Notes: a model not told the origin generated them from the letters alone. 64,000 bases of DNA from Eubacteriales bacterium (GCA_028692105.1 JAQUYC010000001.1:1-64000), one strand, 5' to 3'; counted from the stretch's first letter, positions 1 through 9,029 are shown. Program-made: numbers and translations.

Positions 1-569
1 GTATTTGATACAACGACTACTGATACAATGATTAAAAACAGGATCACTACCAAGGCACCGATCTGTACGAATCCCGTGATTTTCATCAATTGATCGACTG
101 TATCCTTGTAATACTTGATGTCCTCGATTCCCTTATATGTTTTGACCTGAGTAACCACCGAATCGGCAGCTTCCAGTCTTGATACCTTAATTATAAGTGA
201 ATTCGGCAAAGGATTTTCATCTAAGCTATCAAGCAGATATGCATTGTCGCCCCATTTGATTTTCCATTGGTTCATTGCTTCCTCGTCAGAAAGATAAGTT
301 GCCTCACTGACGCCGTCCATCCTGTTCAAATTCGCAAGCATGACCGAGGCTTCTTCATATGTAGTCTCGTCCAGCAGAAACACTTGAATCGTATCAAACT
401 GCTTTTTTGCTGTTTCTGAAACCATATTGACATTAACTACAAGTATAAAGAACATTCCTAATATTAAAAGCATGGCGGTGATGGAGAACATCGACGCCGC
501 ACTCATAGCCCTGTTGCGAAAAACCTGTTTGAATGCCTGCTTAAAGGCATACTTCCAACTATTTAGCAT
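1..569 (-). CDS. ftsX: Cell division protein FtsX (partial, C-terminus off the window)
   Basis: FtsX is the membrane partner of the FtsE ATPase; the pair controls peptidoglycan hydrolases at the division site or cell wall. The reading frame is not in the ORF track because it runs off the left edge. It starts MLNSWKYAFKQAFKQVFRN, a basic amphipathic N-terminus, followed by a hydrophobic helix (about residues 22-45), an extracellular stretch with the usual FtsX text (SEATYLSDEEAMNQWK) and the start of the second membrane helix. The start ATG lies inside the last codons of ftsE (11-bp overlap), the standard ftsEX arrangement, so the two are translationally coupled. The C-terminal membrane helices are missing only because the window ends. 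Identification rests on sequence style plus the ftsE neighbour. Confidence 0.9.
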   Translation of the reverse strand, partial: MLNSWKYAFKQAFKQVFRNRAMSAASMFSITAMLLILGMFFILVVNVNMVSETAKKQFDTIQVFLLDETTYEEASVMLANLNRMDGVSEATYLSDEEAMNQWKIKWGDNAYLLDSLDENPLPNSLIIKVSRLEAADSVVTQVKTYKGIEDIKYYKDTVDQLMKITGFVQIGALVVILFLIIVSVVVVSN

Positions 570-1299
570 TGTTGTTAAATACTCCCCCTGTATTCAGAAA
601 ACCCAGCAGTCTCTCATCCTCGTATGCCCCATAGCTTCCGCTGGCATCATCACGAACAATGCGCCCCTTATCGATGGCAATAACCCGTTTTCCCATTCTA
701 TCCACAATATCTTTTGCATGCGTAACCATTAGAATGGTTGTCCCTCGAAGATTGATCTGCTCCAATAGCCTCATAATTTCCCACGCAGTATCCGGGTCCA
801 GATTTCCGGTAGGCTCGTCCGCGATCAATAGGTTGGGATTGTTGATGATCGCTCTTGCGATTGCTACCCTTTGCTGTTCTCCGGCAGAAAGCTCATTCGG
901 GTATTTACTTGCTTTTGAACTTATGCCCACAAGGCTCAAGACCTGAGGCACCTGCCTGCGTATGGTTCGCTGGCTTGTATGTATGATTTCCATAGCAAAG
1001 GCAACATTTTCAAAGACGGTCTTTTTAGGCAGCAGCCTGAAGTCCTGAAATACTATGCCTGTGTTCCTTCTGATCTTTGGGATTTGTCTGTTTGCGACAT
1101 GGTTGATTTCCATACCATTCAGTTTGATACTCCCCTTATCCGGGGTTATTTCTTTTAATATAAGCTTCACAAATGTTGACTTTCCCGCACCGCTTGGGCC
1201 GACTAAAAACACAAAATCTCCTTTGTCGATTTTGACAGTAACATCTTGAATGCCTATATTTGTACCATATGACTTTGTTACATTGTTAAAAGCAATCAT
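559..1299 (-). CDS. ftsE: Cell division ATP-binding protein FtsE
   Basis: This is the ABC ATPase that energises FtsX. At 246 aa it is a single nucleotide-binding domain with a Walker A motif GPSGAGKST at residues 34-42, Q-loop VFQDFRLL near 85-92, a slightly altered signature LSAGEQQRV near 138, Walker B LLIADEP near 157-163 and the switch histidine in MVTHAKD. The C-terminus runs about 20 residues beyond the typical family end. It overlaps ftsX by 11 bp and is the first gene of the pair; about 280 bp of non-coding DNA lies upstream. FtsE rather than another ABC protein is supported by the downstream FtsX. Confidence 0.95.
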   Translation of the reverse strand: MIAFNNVTKSYGTNIGIQDVTVKIDKGDFVFLVGPSGAGKSTFVKLILKEITPDKGSIKLNGMEINHVANRQIPKIRRNTGIVFQDFRLLPKKTVFENVAFAMEIIHTSQRTIRRQVPQVLSLVGISSKASKYPNELSAGEQQRVAIARAIINNPNLLIADEPTGNLDPDTAWEIMRLLEQINLRGTTILMVTHAKDIVDRMGKRVIAIDKGRIVRDDASGSYGAYEDERLLGFLNTGGVFNNNAK

Positions 1300-1489
1300 A
1301 TATATATCCGGAGTCCTTTCCGTTCTGTACCAATCATTTATAAAAACCTTTTATTTGTAAATTCTCATCATTCGATAGAGTCTTGCATCTTTATACAAAA
1401 TCACTCATAAATCTACAAATTATTATAATACAAAACAGGAAAATATAGAATACCTTCTTACATTACAAGTTCATTACATTTACTATCTC

Positions 1490-1552
1490 GCCCAATTTGC
1501 AAAGCAAATTGTAGGCAAACTTATGCAAGGAAATCACAAATCTGTGATTTGT
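1490..1552. repeat. Two small palindromes between ftsE and the ParA-fold gene
   Basis: The 279-bp gap 1300-1578 contains no gene that I can support. Near its right end are two adjacent palindromes: AATTTGCAAAGCAAATT (7-bp arms, 3-nt centre) and AAATCACAAATCTGTGATTT (8-bp arms, 4-nt loop). They sit just after the minus-strand gene ending at 1579 and may act in termination or mRNA 3' end protection, although no clear T-run follows. The second resembles the palindrome at 63750-63778. Confidence 0.4.
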
Positions 1553-1578
1553 AGATTTCTACTGCTGCCTCATTAATG

Positions 1579-2358
1579 TTAAAAGTTCAGCATGGAAGCT
1601 ATTTCCGACAGGGGTTTTTGAAGCATACTCTTTGCTTCACTCAAGGAATACGGGATTTTACAATTGTATTCGGCTGTATAGATGAGATCTGCCCTTACAA
1701 GGGGTAAGATGACAGGCTTCCTTATTCTTAAGTAAGAAAGCATCTGGCGACGGTTAACTCCCTCATTAAACTTATTAATTATATAAATTACAGTTCCTGC
1801 ACCTCTGATATTTTGCTCCATATCTTTTATACTGCATAGCAAATGATGTCCTGCAAGCATCTTTGACGGCATTGGATCTATTACAGCAATGATCTGGTCC
1901 ATACTTAGCAGCAGCTGACTAAGCTGACTGTCATAATCCTGATTTCCGGAAAAATCACATAATATGGCATCGCCTCTGGAATGATTTATTAGCCTGAGCT
2001 TTTGTTCAAAGGTAAGCTTAATATTCTGCTCGTCAGGGGATCTCAGCATCCAGTTGATTCCTTCATCCATGTTCTGCAGACCCCGTATGCTTTTATTCTG
2101 GGACACTGAATTATAGAATTGAACATAAGATCGTCCGGCAAAACGCTTGTCCATGCCATAGGAGTCAAATAGAGTACCTTTGCCAAATTCTATGACTGCA
2201 GGTTTGTGTTTTCCGGTATTTGCCAGATATCTTGCCAGACAACCGGCAAGAAAGCTCGTCCCTGCATAATCAGAGATTCCAACAATCCCTATTTTCAGCT
2301 TCTCCTGTACAGAATATTTTTCGGATTCTTCAGCCTCTCTTGATAGAATGCGATTCAT
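1579..2358 (-). CDS. ParA/MinD-fold protein with degenerate P-loop, function unknown
   Basis: A 259-aa soluble protein. After a charged N-terminus of about 20 residues the text IGIVGISDYAGTSFLAGCLA (about 23-42) occupies the place of a deviant Walker A motif in ParA/MinD/CpaE-like NTPases, but the lysine and GKT/GKS are absent, so nucleotide binding is doubtful. Later segments AILCDFSG and IIAVIDPMPSKML fit the Walker B strand and following strand of the same fold, and VIYIINKFN resembles the NKxD-like strand of these proteins. The fold assignment is an inference from these strand patterns; I do not recognise the family. It is separated from the PrcB-like gene by 168 bp and has an AGGTGAGCAA ribosome-binding site. 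Confidence 0.6.
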   Translation of the reverse strand: MNRILSREAEESEKYSVQEKLKIGIVGISDYAGTSFLAGCLARYLANTGKHKPAVIEFGKGTLFDSYGMDKRFAGRSYVQFYNSVSQNKSIRGLQNMDEGINWMLRSPDEQNIKLTFEQKLRLINHSRGDAILCDFSGNQDYDSQLSQLLLSMDQIIAVIDPMPSKMLAGHHLLCSIKDMEQNIRGAGTVIYIINKFNEGVNRRQMLSYLRIRKPVILPLVRADLIYTAEYNCKIPYSLSEAKSMLQKPLSEIASMLNF

Positions 2359-2526
2359 TTGCTCACCTCCGACCCCATATTAGTCATTTATCACGTTACC
2401 ATATTCAAATCATATTGTCAAATACTGGATATGCCTGGAGCGAGTGAAATAATGAAAAAGGGCTATTTCCTGATCCAGTCAAATGGTGCAGGAGATAACC
2501 CGGGAGAAATGATATGTTCTCATATT

Positions 2527-3009
2527 CTATTCTTCGTACTGTACCTTTAATTCAATATTGTCCGGCAGATAGGTGAGTTCAGTTTCTGCCACCTGCAGCG
2601 GATATGTCAGCACCTGCGTAAGTGCTGTACCTGGCTGAGGATCTTTAAATATCGCATATACCATCAGAGTCTTTAATCCATCTTCTTCGGAGACAGTCAT
2701 CTTATCGATGGCAATTTCATAACCTGAAGTAGGTTTCTCACCTCGTGAAGCGATCACATAAATCTTATCATCGACTACACATGCTAACGCTCGTTCCAAA
2801 GCTCGATATTCCGGTATGACCTGATTTGCAATCTGCTGAGGAATTTCCGTCTCACCTAAAACCTTGTAGTTCACCTTATCATCACCTTCAAAAAAATACA
2901 ATCCTGCCACAACTGCGGCAATTGCAATTATGATAATAGCAATTATAATCATTGTTCTTTTACTTGGCTTGCGCATTTTTTTTATTACACCTGTTTTTTT
3001 CACAATCAA
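2527..3009 (-). CDS. PrcB C-terminal-domain protein, membrane-anchored
   Basis: A 160-aa protein with a basic N-terminus and one strong transmembrane helix (about residues 19-41, IIIAIIIIAIAAVVAGLYFF), then an extracytoplasmic domain. The segment VIASRGEKPTSGYEIAIDKM followed by a strand with a KDPQPGTALTQVLTYP loop matches the PrcB_C domain, first named from a subunit of the Treponema dentilysin complex; its role in other bacteria is not known. The first codon is TTG (or GTG two codons later), preceded by GGAGGG; an ATG at codon 12 is a less likely start. The ribosome-binding site is part of an inverted repeat with the region upstream (see separate entry). Confidence 0.75.
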   Translation of the reverse strand: MIVKKTGVIKKMRKPSKRTMIIIAIIIIAIAAVVAGLYFFEGDDKVNYKVLGETEIPQQIANQVIPEYRALERALACVVDDKIYVIASRGEKPTSGYEIAIDKMTVSEEDGLKTLMVYAIFKDPQPGTALTQVLTYPLQVAETELTYLPDNIELKVQYEE

Positions 3010-3060
3010 AACTCCCTCCTGCCATAAATTTTTATTAAAATCTATTCAAAGAGGGAGTTT
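3009..3060 (-). promoter_or_regulatory. Inverted repeat covering the Shine-Dalgarno of the PrcB-like gene
   Basis: AAACTCCCTC (3009-3018) and GAGGGAGTTT (3051-3060) are perfect 10-bp complementary arms separated by 32 nt. On the minus strand the second arm to be transcribed contains the GGAGGGAG ribosome-binding site of the PrcB-like gene. The helix could mask this site in read-through mRNA from the transketolase operon, or serve as a weak terminator (no T-run). Confidence 0.5.
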
Positions 3061-3082
3061 ATTATTCGTAATTTTTAAATGT

Positions 3083-4018
3083 TTATAATCTTTTCAGGTT
3101 TATTACCGTATTTGCTATATCATTTGCTGTCAGTCCATATTTCGTAAGAAGCTCTGCAGGCTTGCCCGATTCCCCAAAAGTATCCTGCAAACCTACAAAT
3201 GCCATTTTAACAGGACAATTCTGCACGACAACCTCGGATACAGCTGAACCAAGTCCGCCAATAACAGAATGTTCTTCCGCGGTTACAATCCCCTTTGTCT
3301 CGGTTGCTGCCTTTATTATGATTTCTTTATCTATAGGCTTGATGGTGTGCATATCTATAACACGGAGACTGATGCCCTCTCCGACCAGGATTTCCGCTGC
3401 CATCATCGCTTCATTCACCATAACACCGGTTGCAATGACAGTATAATCACTGCCGTCTCTCACAACAGCGCCCTTGCCTATTCTAACATTGCTATCTTCC
3501 TCATAGATTCCCGGAACAGCCGATCTTCCCAACCTTACGTATACGGGTCCATCAAGTAATGCCGCTTCCCTTATCAGCTTTTTTGCCGACATTCCATCAG
3601 ATGGACTGATAACGATCATGCCGGGGATAGCCCTCATAAGCGCAATATCTTCTATTGCCTGATGACTTCCTCCATCTTCACCCACAGTGACACCGGCATG
3701 GGTTGCACAGATTTTAACGTTTGCTTTTGTATATCCTATCGAATTCCTGATGATCTCAAAGGCTCTTCCGGCTGCAAACATCGCAAAGGTACTTGCAAAT
3801 GCTATCTTTCCTGAATGTGCCAGCCCTGCCGCAACACCGAAGAGGTTTTGCTCCGAGATACCCATATTGAAGAACCGCCCAGGATACTTTTCTGCAAAAT
3901 GTGTAGTCATTGTTGATTTTGAAAGATCCGCATCCAATACTACTATATCCTTATTGTTTTCACCAAGCTCAAGGAGAACTTCCCCGTAGGCCTGTCTTGT
4001 TGCCATTTTTTCAGACAT
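3083..4018 (-). CDS. Transketolase, C-terminal half
   Basis: This 311-aa chain is the pyrimidine-binding plus C-terminal domain half of a split transketolase, which moves two-carbon ketol units between sugar phosphates. Features include the conserved stretch FAEKYPGRFFNMGISEQNL (with the catalytic glutamate of the TPP pyrimidine site), ATHAGVTVGEDGGSHQ, and a transketolase C-terminal domain ending near TFGESGKPAELL. The N-terminal half is encoded immediately upstream. The best start is the ATG within TAATG overlapping the stop of the N half, 9 nt from AGGAGGTGA; the ORF track start two codons earlier is too close to this site. Split transketolases are common in Clostridia and archaea. Confidence 0.95.
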   Translation of the reverse strand: MSEKMATRQAYGEVLLELGENNKDIVVLDADLSKSTMTTHFAEKYPGRFFNMGISEQNLFGVAAGLAHSGKIAFASTFAMFAAGRAFEIIRNSIGYTKANVKICATHAGVTVGEDGGSHQAIEDIALMRAIPGMIVISPSDGMSAKKLIREAALLDGPVYVRLGRSAVPGIYEEDSNVRIGKGAVVRDGSDYTVIATGVMVNEAMMAAEILVGEGISLRVIDMHTIKPIDKEIIIKAATETKGIVTAEEHSVIGGLGSAVSEVVVQNCPVKMAFVGLQDTFGESGKPAELLTKYGLTANDIANTVINLKRL

Positions 4019-4842
4019 TACCATTCACCTCCTAATTCTGTCACCGCATTCTTCGCCTCGTCATCATTCGGGGCTTTTCCGTGCCAGCCGGCATTATTCT
4101 CCATAAAGCATACCCCTTTTCCCTTAGATGTCTTTGCAATTATTGCTGTAGGCATTCCTTTGATATCATGGGCTGCCTTCAGTGCATTTACGATTTCCTC
4201 CATATTGTGACCGTCTATATTGATCACATGAAAACCAAAGCTTTTGAATTTCTCATCAATTGGTCTGACGGTCATGACTTCGTCATTCTTTCCGTCTATC
4301 TGCAATCCGTTCCAGTCGATTATTGCGGTCAGATTATCAAGCTTATAATGCGCGGCAGCCATCGCTGCTTCCCAGATGATTCCTTCCTGCAGTTCTCCGT
4401 CTCCCAGCAGAGCGTATACCCTTGCCGGAGACTGATTTAGCTTATTTGCCATAGCCATACCGACTGATGCTGAAAACCCCTGCCCTAAAGATCCTGTCGA
4501 CATTTCAACACCCGGCACTTTCTTCATGTCCGGGTGACCTTGCAGCCTTGAACCCAATTGGCGGAATGTTATCAGCTCCTCTTCAGGGAAGAAGCCTCTG
4601 TGAGCTAATGTTGCATATAAGACGGGTGTAGCATGCCCTTTTGAAAGGATAAATTTGTCTCTGCCTTCCATTTTCGGATCATCCGGGTTAATATTCATTT
4701 CGTTAAAATACAATACAGTCAGAATATCCGCCGCGGACAATGATCCTCCCGGGTGTCCGGAACCTGCATGATAGGTTTCCTTTATGATATCAACCCGTAT
4801 ATCACATGCAATTTTTTTTAGTTTTTCATAATCGATAGCCAT
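4018..4842 (-). CDS. Transketolase, N-terminal half
   Basis: A 274-aa thiamine-diphosphate-binding subunit that pairs with the downstream C half. It has the HAGSGHPGGSLSAADI entry motif, FILSKGHATPVLYA, the TPP/metal motif LLGDGELQEGIIWEAA and the IIDWNGLQ asparagine strand. The track start ATGA overlaps the tagA stop, but an ATG two codons later (4842) is better spaced from GGAGGGAA, so this start was chosen. Placement at the end of a wall-polymer operon is unusual for transketolase and suggests the sugar-phosphate product may feed a precursor made for the envelope; this is inference. Confidence 0.95.
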   Translation of the reverse strand: MAIDYEKLKKIACDIRVDIIKETYHAGSGHPGGSLSAADILTVLYFNEMNINPDDPKMEGRDKFILSKGHATPVLYATLAHRGFFPEEELITFRQLGSRLQGHPDMKKVPGVEMSTGSLGQGFSASVGMAMANKLNQSPARVYALLGDGELQEGIIWEAAMAAAHYKLDNLTAIIDWNGLQIDGKNDEVMTVRPIDEKFKSFGFHVINIDGHNMEEIVNALKAAHDIKGMPTAIIAKTSKGKGVCFMENNAGWHGKAPNDDEAKNAVTELGGEW

Positions 4843-4844
4843 AC

Positions 4845-5609
4845 TCATTTCCCTCCTGCTCTGCTTAAAACAACCTTAATCATAAAGAGCGGCAGTGCCG
4901 CCATTCTTTTATATCTGCCGGGTTCCTGGATCAAACGGTAAAGCCATTCCAGACCGTGACTGCGATAGAATTCAGGTGCCCTTTTCAGTGTGCCGGCCCA
5001 GACATCAAGGCTTCCGCCTACTCCGACAGCGCATTTCACTTTCAGTTCATTGCGGTGGCAGGCTATGAATTTCTCCTGCTTTGGAGATCCCAAAGCGACA
5101 CACAGAAAATCGGCGCCCGAATCATTGATTATTTTCACAATGTTTCTATCATCTGCTTCTTTAAAATATCCGTGATGCGTTCCGGCTACTTTCAGATTTT
5201 TAAATGTTTCCTGTATCTTTTCAGCAGCCAGCTCAGCAATACCCTTTTTTTCGTCATTTCCCGGCTTGCTCCCAAGGAAAAAAACCGATTGCCCAGTCTC
5301 TTCAAGATACCCCAATATATGTTCAAGAAAATCTATTCCGGTTACTCGTTCAGAAAGCGGCACGCCCATAATCCTTGACGCATACACCAGCCCGATACCG
5401 TCGGGAATGATCAGGTCTGCTCCTTCTATTATTGCTTTTAATTCCAAATCTTTTGACGCATTGACTATTATTTCAGAATTGGGTGTCACAATCAGACTGC
5501 AATCCGGTGTTTTCATAAGTCCCCTAAAAATTTCCATAGCCTCCCCGGTATTTACCATATCCACGGGGACATTTAAGATTCGTGTTCTTTTACTGTTATT
5601 TCCTGTCAT
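4845..5609 (-). CDS. tagA: WecG/TagA/CpsF family glycosyltransferase
   Basis: A 254-aa GT26 enzyme; TagA-type members transfer N-acetylmannosamine to undecaprenyl-PP-GlcNAc, forming the linkage unit for wall polymers. Family landmarks are VDMVNTGEAMEIF, TPNSEIIVNA, ADLIIPDGIGLVYASR, GVGGSLDVWAGTLKRAPEF and the C-terminal GLEWLYRLIQEPGRYKRM. No signal peptide; it acts at the cytoplasmic membrane face. It overlaps csaB by 4 bp (ATGA) and tktN by a few bases, so all are one transcription unit. The tagA pairing with csaB indicates synthesis of a pyruvylated secondary wall polymer. The exact acceptor sugar cannot be read from the sequence. Confidence 0.92.
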   Translation of the reverse strand: MTGNNSKRTRILNVPVDMVNTGEAMEIFRGLMKTPDCSLIVTPNSEIIVNASKDLELKAIIEGADLIIPDGIGLVYASRIMGVPLSERVTGIDFLEHILGYLEETGQSVFFLGSKPGNDEKKGIAELAAEKIQETFKNLKVAGTHHGYFKEADDRNIVKIINDSGADFLCVALGSPKQEKFIACHRNELKVKCAVGVGGSLDVWAGTLKRAPEFYRSHGLEWLYRLIQEPGRYKRMAALPLFMIKVVLSRAGGK

Positions 5610-6718
5610 TTTCCTTTCTCTTTCTGTTTCATCAGTGCTCTAATCAATGCTTCATTATTATCAAGCTTTTTGATCAATACATCAATGCGGCTGCGTACTT
5701 TTTTCTTTATGGCATATGCTTGTGTAACAGTCTTATCGAATTCCTCGACAAAAAATTCGTTTTTAAAATCATAGACACTGCACATGGCTTTCATATCGAT
5801 GGAATGCATAAAAGAATTTATCTTAGGGTCATAAGATATCGCAATCATCGGCACATCCATGATAGCTGCGTGGATCAGCGAATGAAGACGGACACCTACA
5901 AGAACATCCATATTCCCGATGATGCTGAGCATTTCATTTGTCAGATATTTATGCTTTATACAGCAGACATCTTTTTCGAGCCTTTTTTCAATTTCTTCGA
6001 TTACAGCCATATCCTCAGAATAATGAAACGGTATAAGCACTATCTGCGCATGATATTCCTTAATGAGCCGCCGCATGGAAATGCACAGTTCGTCAACAAA
6101 ATTGCTTTTTGTCTTTTTCTCCCTTATTGCAAAGCCGACGGTAATTCTGTCCGAATCCGGAATAAAACCTTCCCGCATCAGAATTTCTCTACCGATTGCA
6201 GGATCCACTTTTTTTATTCTTAGTACAGGATCAGCCGTTACAATAATATGATCCGCCTTAACACCCATTTCAATCAAAAGCTCTCTGGAAGCCTCATCCC
6301 TTACAACGATGCCATGTGCCTTTTTCAATGTTAAGGCTGTCAGCCTCCTATTGATCTTTGAAAGAATCGGACCTATACCCTGGCTGTAAATAAATACTTT
6401 CTTCCGGAAAAAGAGAGCCATCCACATAATTATCAAATAGTACAGAATGCTTCTTTTACTGGTTACATCCTGCAGGAGACTCCCTCCGCCGCTGATCAGC
6501 AGATCACATTTTCGAACTGCATTTATGATATCCTTGACCGACTTCCTGTTTACCGAATACACTCCGTATTTCTGTGCGGTATTATCCGGCCTTTGGGATA
6601 ACACGGTAATTTCAATATCTTCCAATTTCTCTCGAAGATTGTCCACAACAGCACTGAGTATGGATTCATCTCCGATATTGTTAAATCCGTAATAGCCCGA
6701 AATCAGTATACGCATCAT
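5606..6718 (-). CDS. csaB: Polysaccharide pyruvyl transferase CsaB
   Basis: A 370-aa enzyme that adds a ketal-linked pyruvate to a cell-wall polysaccharide, the modification recognised by SLH-domain surface proteins. Landmarks: N-terminal ISGYYGFNNIGDESIL, the LISGGGSLLQDVT motif, FIYSQGIGPI, and a C-terminal VGVRLHSLIHAAIMDVPMIAISYDPK segment typical of the PS_pyruv_trans family. Its ATG directly follows the DUF5693 stop (TAGATG) and its stop overlaps tagA. No SLH protein is encoded in this window. Length is usual for the family. Confidence 0.93.
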   Translation of the reverse strand: MMRILISGYYGFNNIGDESILSAVVDNLREKLEDIEITVLSQRPDNTAQKYGVYSVNRKSVKDIINAVRKCDLLISGGGSLLQDVTSKRSILYYLIIMWMALFFRKKVFIYSQGIGPILSKINRRLTALTLKKAHGIVVRDEASRELLIEMGVKADHIIVTADPVLRIKKVDPAIGREILMREGFIPDSDRITVGFAIREKKTKSNFVDELCISMRRLIKEYHAQIVLIPFHYSEDMAVIEEIEKRLEKDVCCIKHKYLTNEMLSIIGNMDVLVGVRLHSLIHAAIMDVPMIAISYDPKINSFMHSIDMKAMCSVYDFKNEFFVEEFDKTVTQAYAIKKKVRSRIDVLIKKLDNNEALIRALMKQKEKGK

Positions 6719-8890
6719 CTAACTTATCTGCCTTTCCAGCTTTTTATAAAGCATATGTCCAAGCTCGAAAATGAGTATGCCAATAATTCCGATTGCTATT
6801 CCAAACAGCAGAGAATAACCGGTTCTGGCAAATCCAAGGTAAAGCGGTGTCCTTATATGCATGAATGTATTAACTACAGAGGTCATTCCAATGACAGAAG
6901 CAAGCCCGAATAGTATCGGCCAAAGCTTAAACCTGCGAATTGAAGTATAAACAAGCATCATGACCGCAGGAAACGCAAAGAGAAATTCTTTACTTCTTGG
7001 TCTGGCGATGAGGTTGTCTTCAAGGAGATTTCTGAAAATCATCTCCATGCCGGAAACCTGTATAGAAGAGTCATGTCCTGTCCGTTCGATATAGTAGTAA
7101 CCGATACCCAGCAGAACAATTCCAAGAAGAACCATCCAAATTTTGATGCTTGCATTCATCATATCTCTTAGGTCATTGTATTCCAGATTGCCGGGGTATC
7201 TTTTACTTTCTCCGAAACCGTAATATGCCAGATATACCATTATAAAGAACATTAACGGCAGCAGCTGGGCTAATTTAACCCCTCTGAATATGTCAATTTC
7301 AAGCATATAATTCACCGAAGAAATCGGTGCGGCAGTCATAAGACCCCCAATAAGAGATATCAAAACGCCTATTATAAGTATCAGTATTCCGCTGCCGACA
7401 ATCTTCGGCAGCCGTTCCTGTCGATTTATCGTATCTGTAAGCTCCTTGCTCTGTCTCACTATAAACAATGTTGCAATACTTGGGAAGATTACAGCTGCGG
7501 CAAAGGATGTGATCAGCTCCGCATATCCCGGCATCACTGCAAATGCGCCGGCAGCTCCAAGTGCTCCCAAGGCAAACAGAGCCACCTTTAATCTCCTGCT
7601 GATCGGCAATATACTTCGAATCAGCAACACAGCAGCAGCCACGCAGCCGAGTGCCATGGCAAGCTTCGCCCAGAAGTTCACCTTATACTGATCTATTACG
7701 GTAGCTTTGTTTCCCAATTCTATACCGTGCTTTGCAAGCCTGTTTTCAAGGTTTGCAAACATAGTTTTATACTCATCAAGATCAGTCACATAAACATGCT
7801 GATCCTTGAATTCTTTTATCGGTTTAAAATAAATAAGCCTGACATTGCGTTCAACCACCGCTCTGAACAAAGTGTTTTCAATCTCTTTTGCTCCTTCATA
7901 ACCATAATACTGATATCGGTTCTGTATATAATCCCAGACACTGAAAATTCTGATTGCATTATAACCGGTGCTCTTGACGATATCATTTACCCCAAATTGG
8001 AGAATATTCTGCAGCTGAGTGGTATTCTCGATCAGACCGATAGTCACATTATTATCTGTAATATATTCTTTTGCTGTTTCGATGCCGTCATCATAACCGA
8101 TTACTCCTTCTCCGCCGACGATCATGTATTCCGGCACCTTGTCCAATTTTTCGTAGCCTTTGATTACAGCAGCAGCATATTTTGTGTCATTCCAACCTGT
8201 ATAACTTGCGGTTCTTGGTATGATGTCCATTCCGGCATCTTGGATGGTTTTTATCCTGTAAGGAAGCATTCCGTAATTGACGTACATGAGCTTTGAGCTG
8301 ACAATCTCATCCTTTTCTACAAACCCCTTCTTGTCTGAGCTCATATATTTGTACTTCTCAGAATAAAGTGTCTGTTTCGCTGTTCCATCCAGCACAATAT
8401 ATCCCCCGTCGCCGGTTTCTTTTATAAAATAATTTTCCGGCTGATAGCGTTCTTTCACTCCATCAGAAATAAAATTAAATATATCCTTCGAAGCCGCGTC
8501 GATCAATAAGTCGTATTTATCATAGCCATGAATAGTTAACTCGGTAATAAAATCCTCAGGATAATCAGACTGCCAGTCCGCATCCTTCATGATTAAATCC
8601 ATGACGGCTGCATCAACCGGAAAATCCGTATTCTCTATCAGGCTTACCATACTTTCTTCAGAAAGCCCGACTTTATTAATTCCCATTTTCTTGAATTCCC
8701 TGAGCCACCATAAGATATCATGCTCTGATTGAGCTGCCATGGCTTCTATTTCGTTATAGTCCAATACGATGTCGTATGTATTATTCCTGTTCTCTACAGA
8801 AAATCTGCCCCCGATAATAATAAATGAAACTATTACAGCGACGGCAATAATGAAAAGTAAAATTTTGTTTTCCTTGAATAATAGCTGCAT
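6719..8890 (-). CDS. DUF5693 family membrane protein
   Basis: A 723-aa protein with one N-terminal transmembrane helix (about 10-28), a large extracytoplasmic domain of about 380 residues with a TIM-barrel-like appearance (repeated hydrophobic strands such as NKVGLSEESM and DMDIIPRTASYTGW-like text), and about eight to ten C-terminal membrane helices (from about residue 415). It matches the DUF5693 family, which commonly sits next to csaB in Clostridia; no activity is established. As first gene of the wall operon it may act in export or assembly of the pyruvylated polymer. Start ATG is preceded by GAAGGGTATAGGGG. Confidence 0.8.
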   Translation of the reverse strand: MQLLFKENKILLFIIAVAVIVSFIIIGGRFSVENRNNTYDIVLDYNEIEAMAAQSEHDILWWLREFKKMGINKVGLSEESMVSLIENTDFPVDAAVMDLIMKDADWQSDYPEDFITELTIHGYDKYDLLIDAASKDIFNFISDGVKERYQPENYFIKETGDGGYIVLDGTAKQTLYSEKYKYMSSDKKGFVEKDEIVSSKLMYVNYGMLPYRIKTIQDAGMDIIPRTASYTGWNDTKYAAAVIKGYEKLDKVPEYMIVGGEGVIGYDDGIETAKEYITDNNVTIGLIENTTQLQNILQFGVNDIVKSTGYNAIRIFSVWDYIQNRYQYYGYEGAKEIENTLFRAVVERNVRLIYFKPIKEFKDQHVYVTDLDEYKTMFANLENRLAKHGIELGNKATVIDQYKVNFWAKLAMALGCVAAAVLLIRSILPISRRLKVALFALGALGAAGAFAVMPGYAELITSFAAAVIFPSIATLFIVRQSKELTDTINRQERLPKIVGSGILILIIGVLISLIGGLMTAAPISSVNYMLEIDIFRGVKLAQLLPLMFFIMVYLAYYGFGESKRYPGNLEYNDLRDMMNASIKIWMVLLGIVLLGIGYYYIERTGHDSSIQVSGMEMIFRNLLEDNLIARPRSKEFLFAFPAVMMLVYTSIRRFKLWPILFGLASVIGMTSVVNTFMHIRTPLYLGFARTGYSLLFGIAIGIIGILIFELGHMLYKKLERQIS

Positions 8891-8966
8891 CCCCTATACC
8901 CTTCCTTTGATTGTAAATAGCTATTTACGATTATACCCTTTTTTGTTTCTTTAGTAAATACAGTAT

Positions 8967-8989
8967 AAAAAAAGTGGCTGACGCCACTT
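8967..8989 (-). terminator. Rho-independent terminator after the small exported-protein gene
   Basis: Read on the minus strand this is AAGTGGC-GTCA-GCCACTT followed by a run of seven T. It lies downstream of the gene ending at 9071 and upstream of the DUF5693 operon. Confidence 0.8.
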
Positions 8990-9029
8990 CCGCTTATCGA
9001 ACAGGAAACGATTTTACCTATTCGATAAT

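Noticed and set aside
5582-6223. 213-aa plus-strand ORF
   Set aside because: Antisense to csaB, whose motifs are clear.
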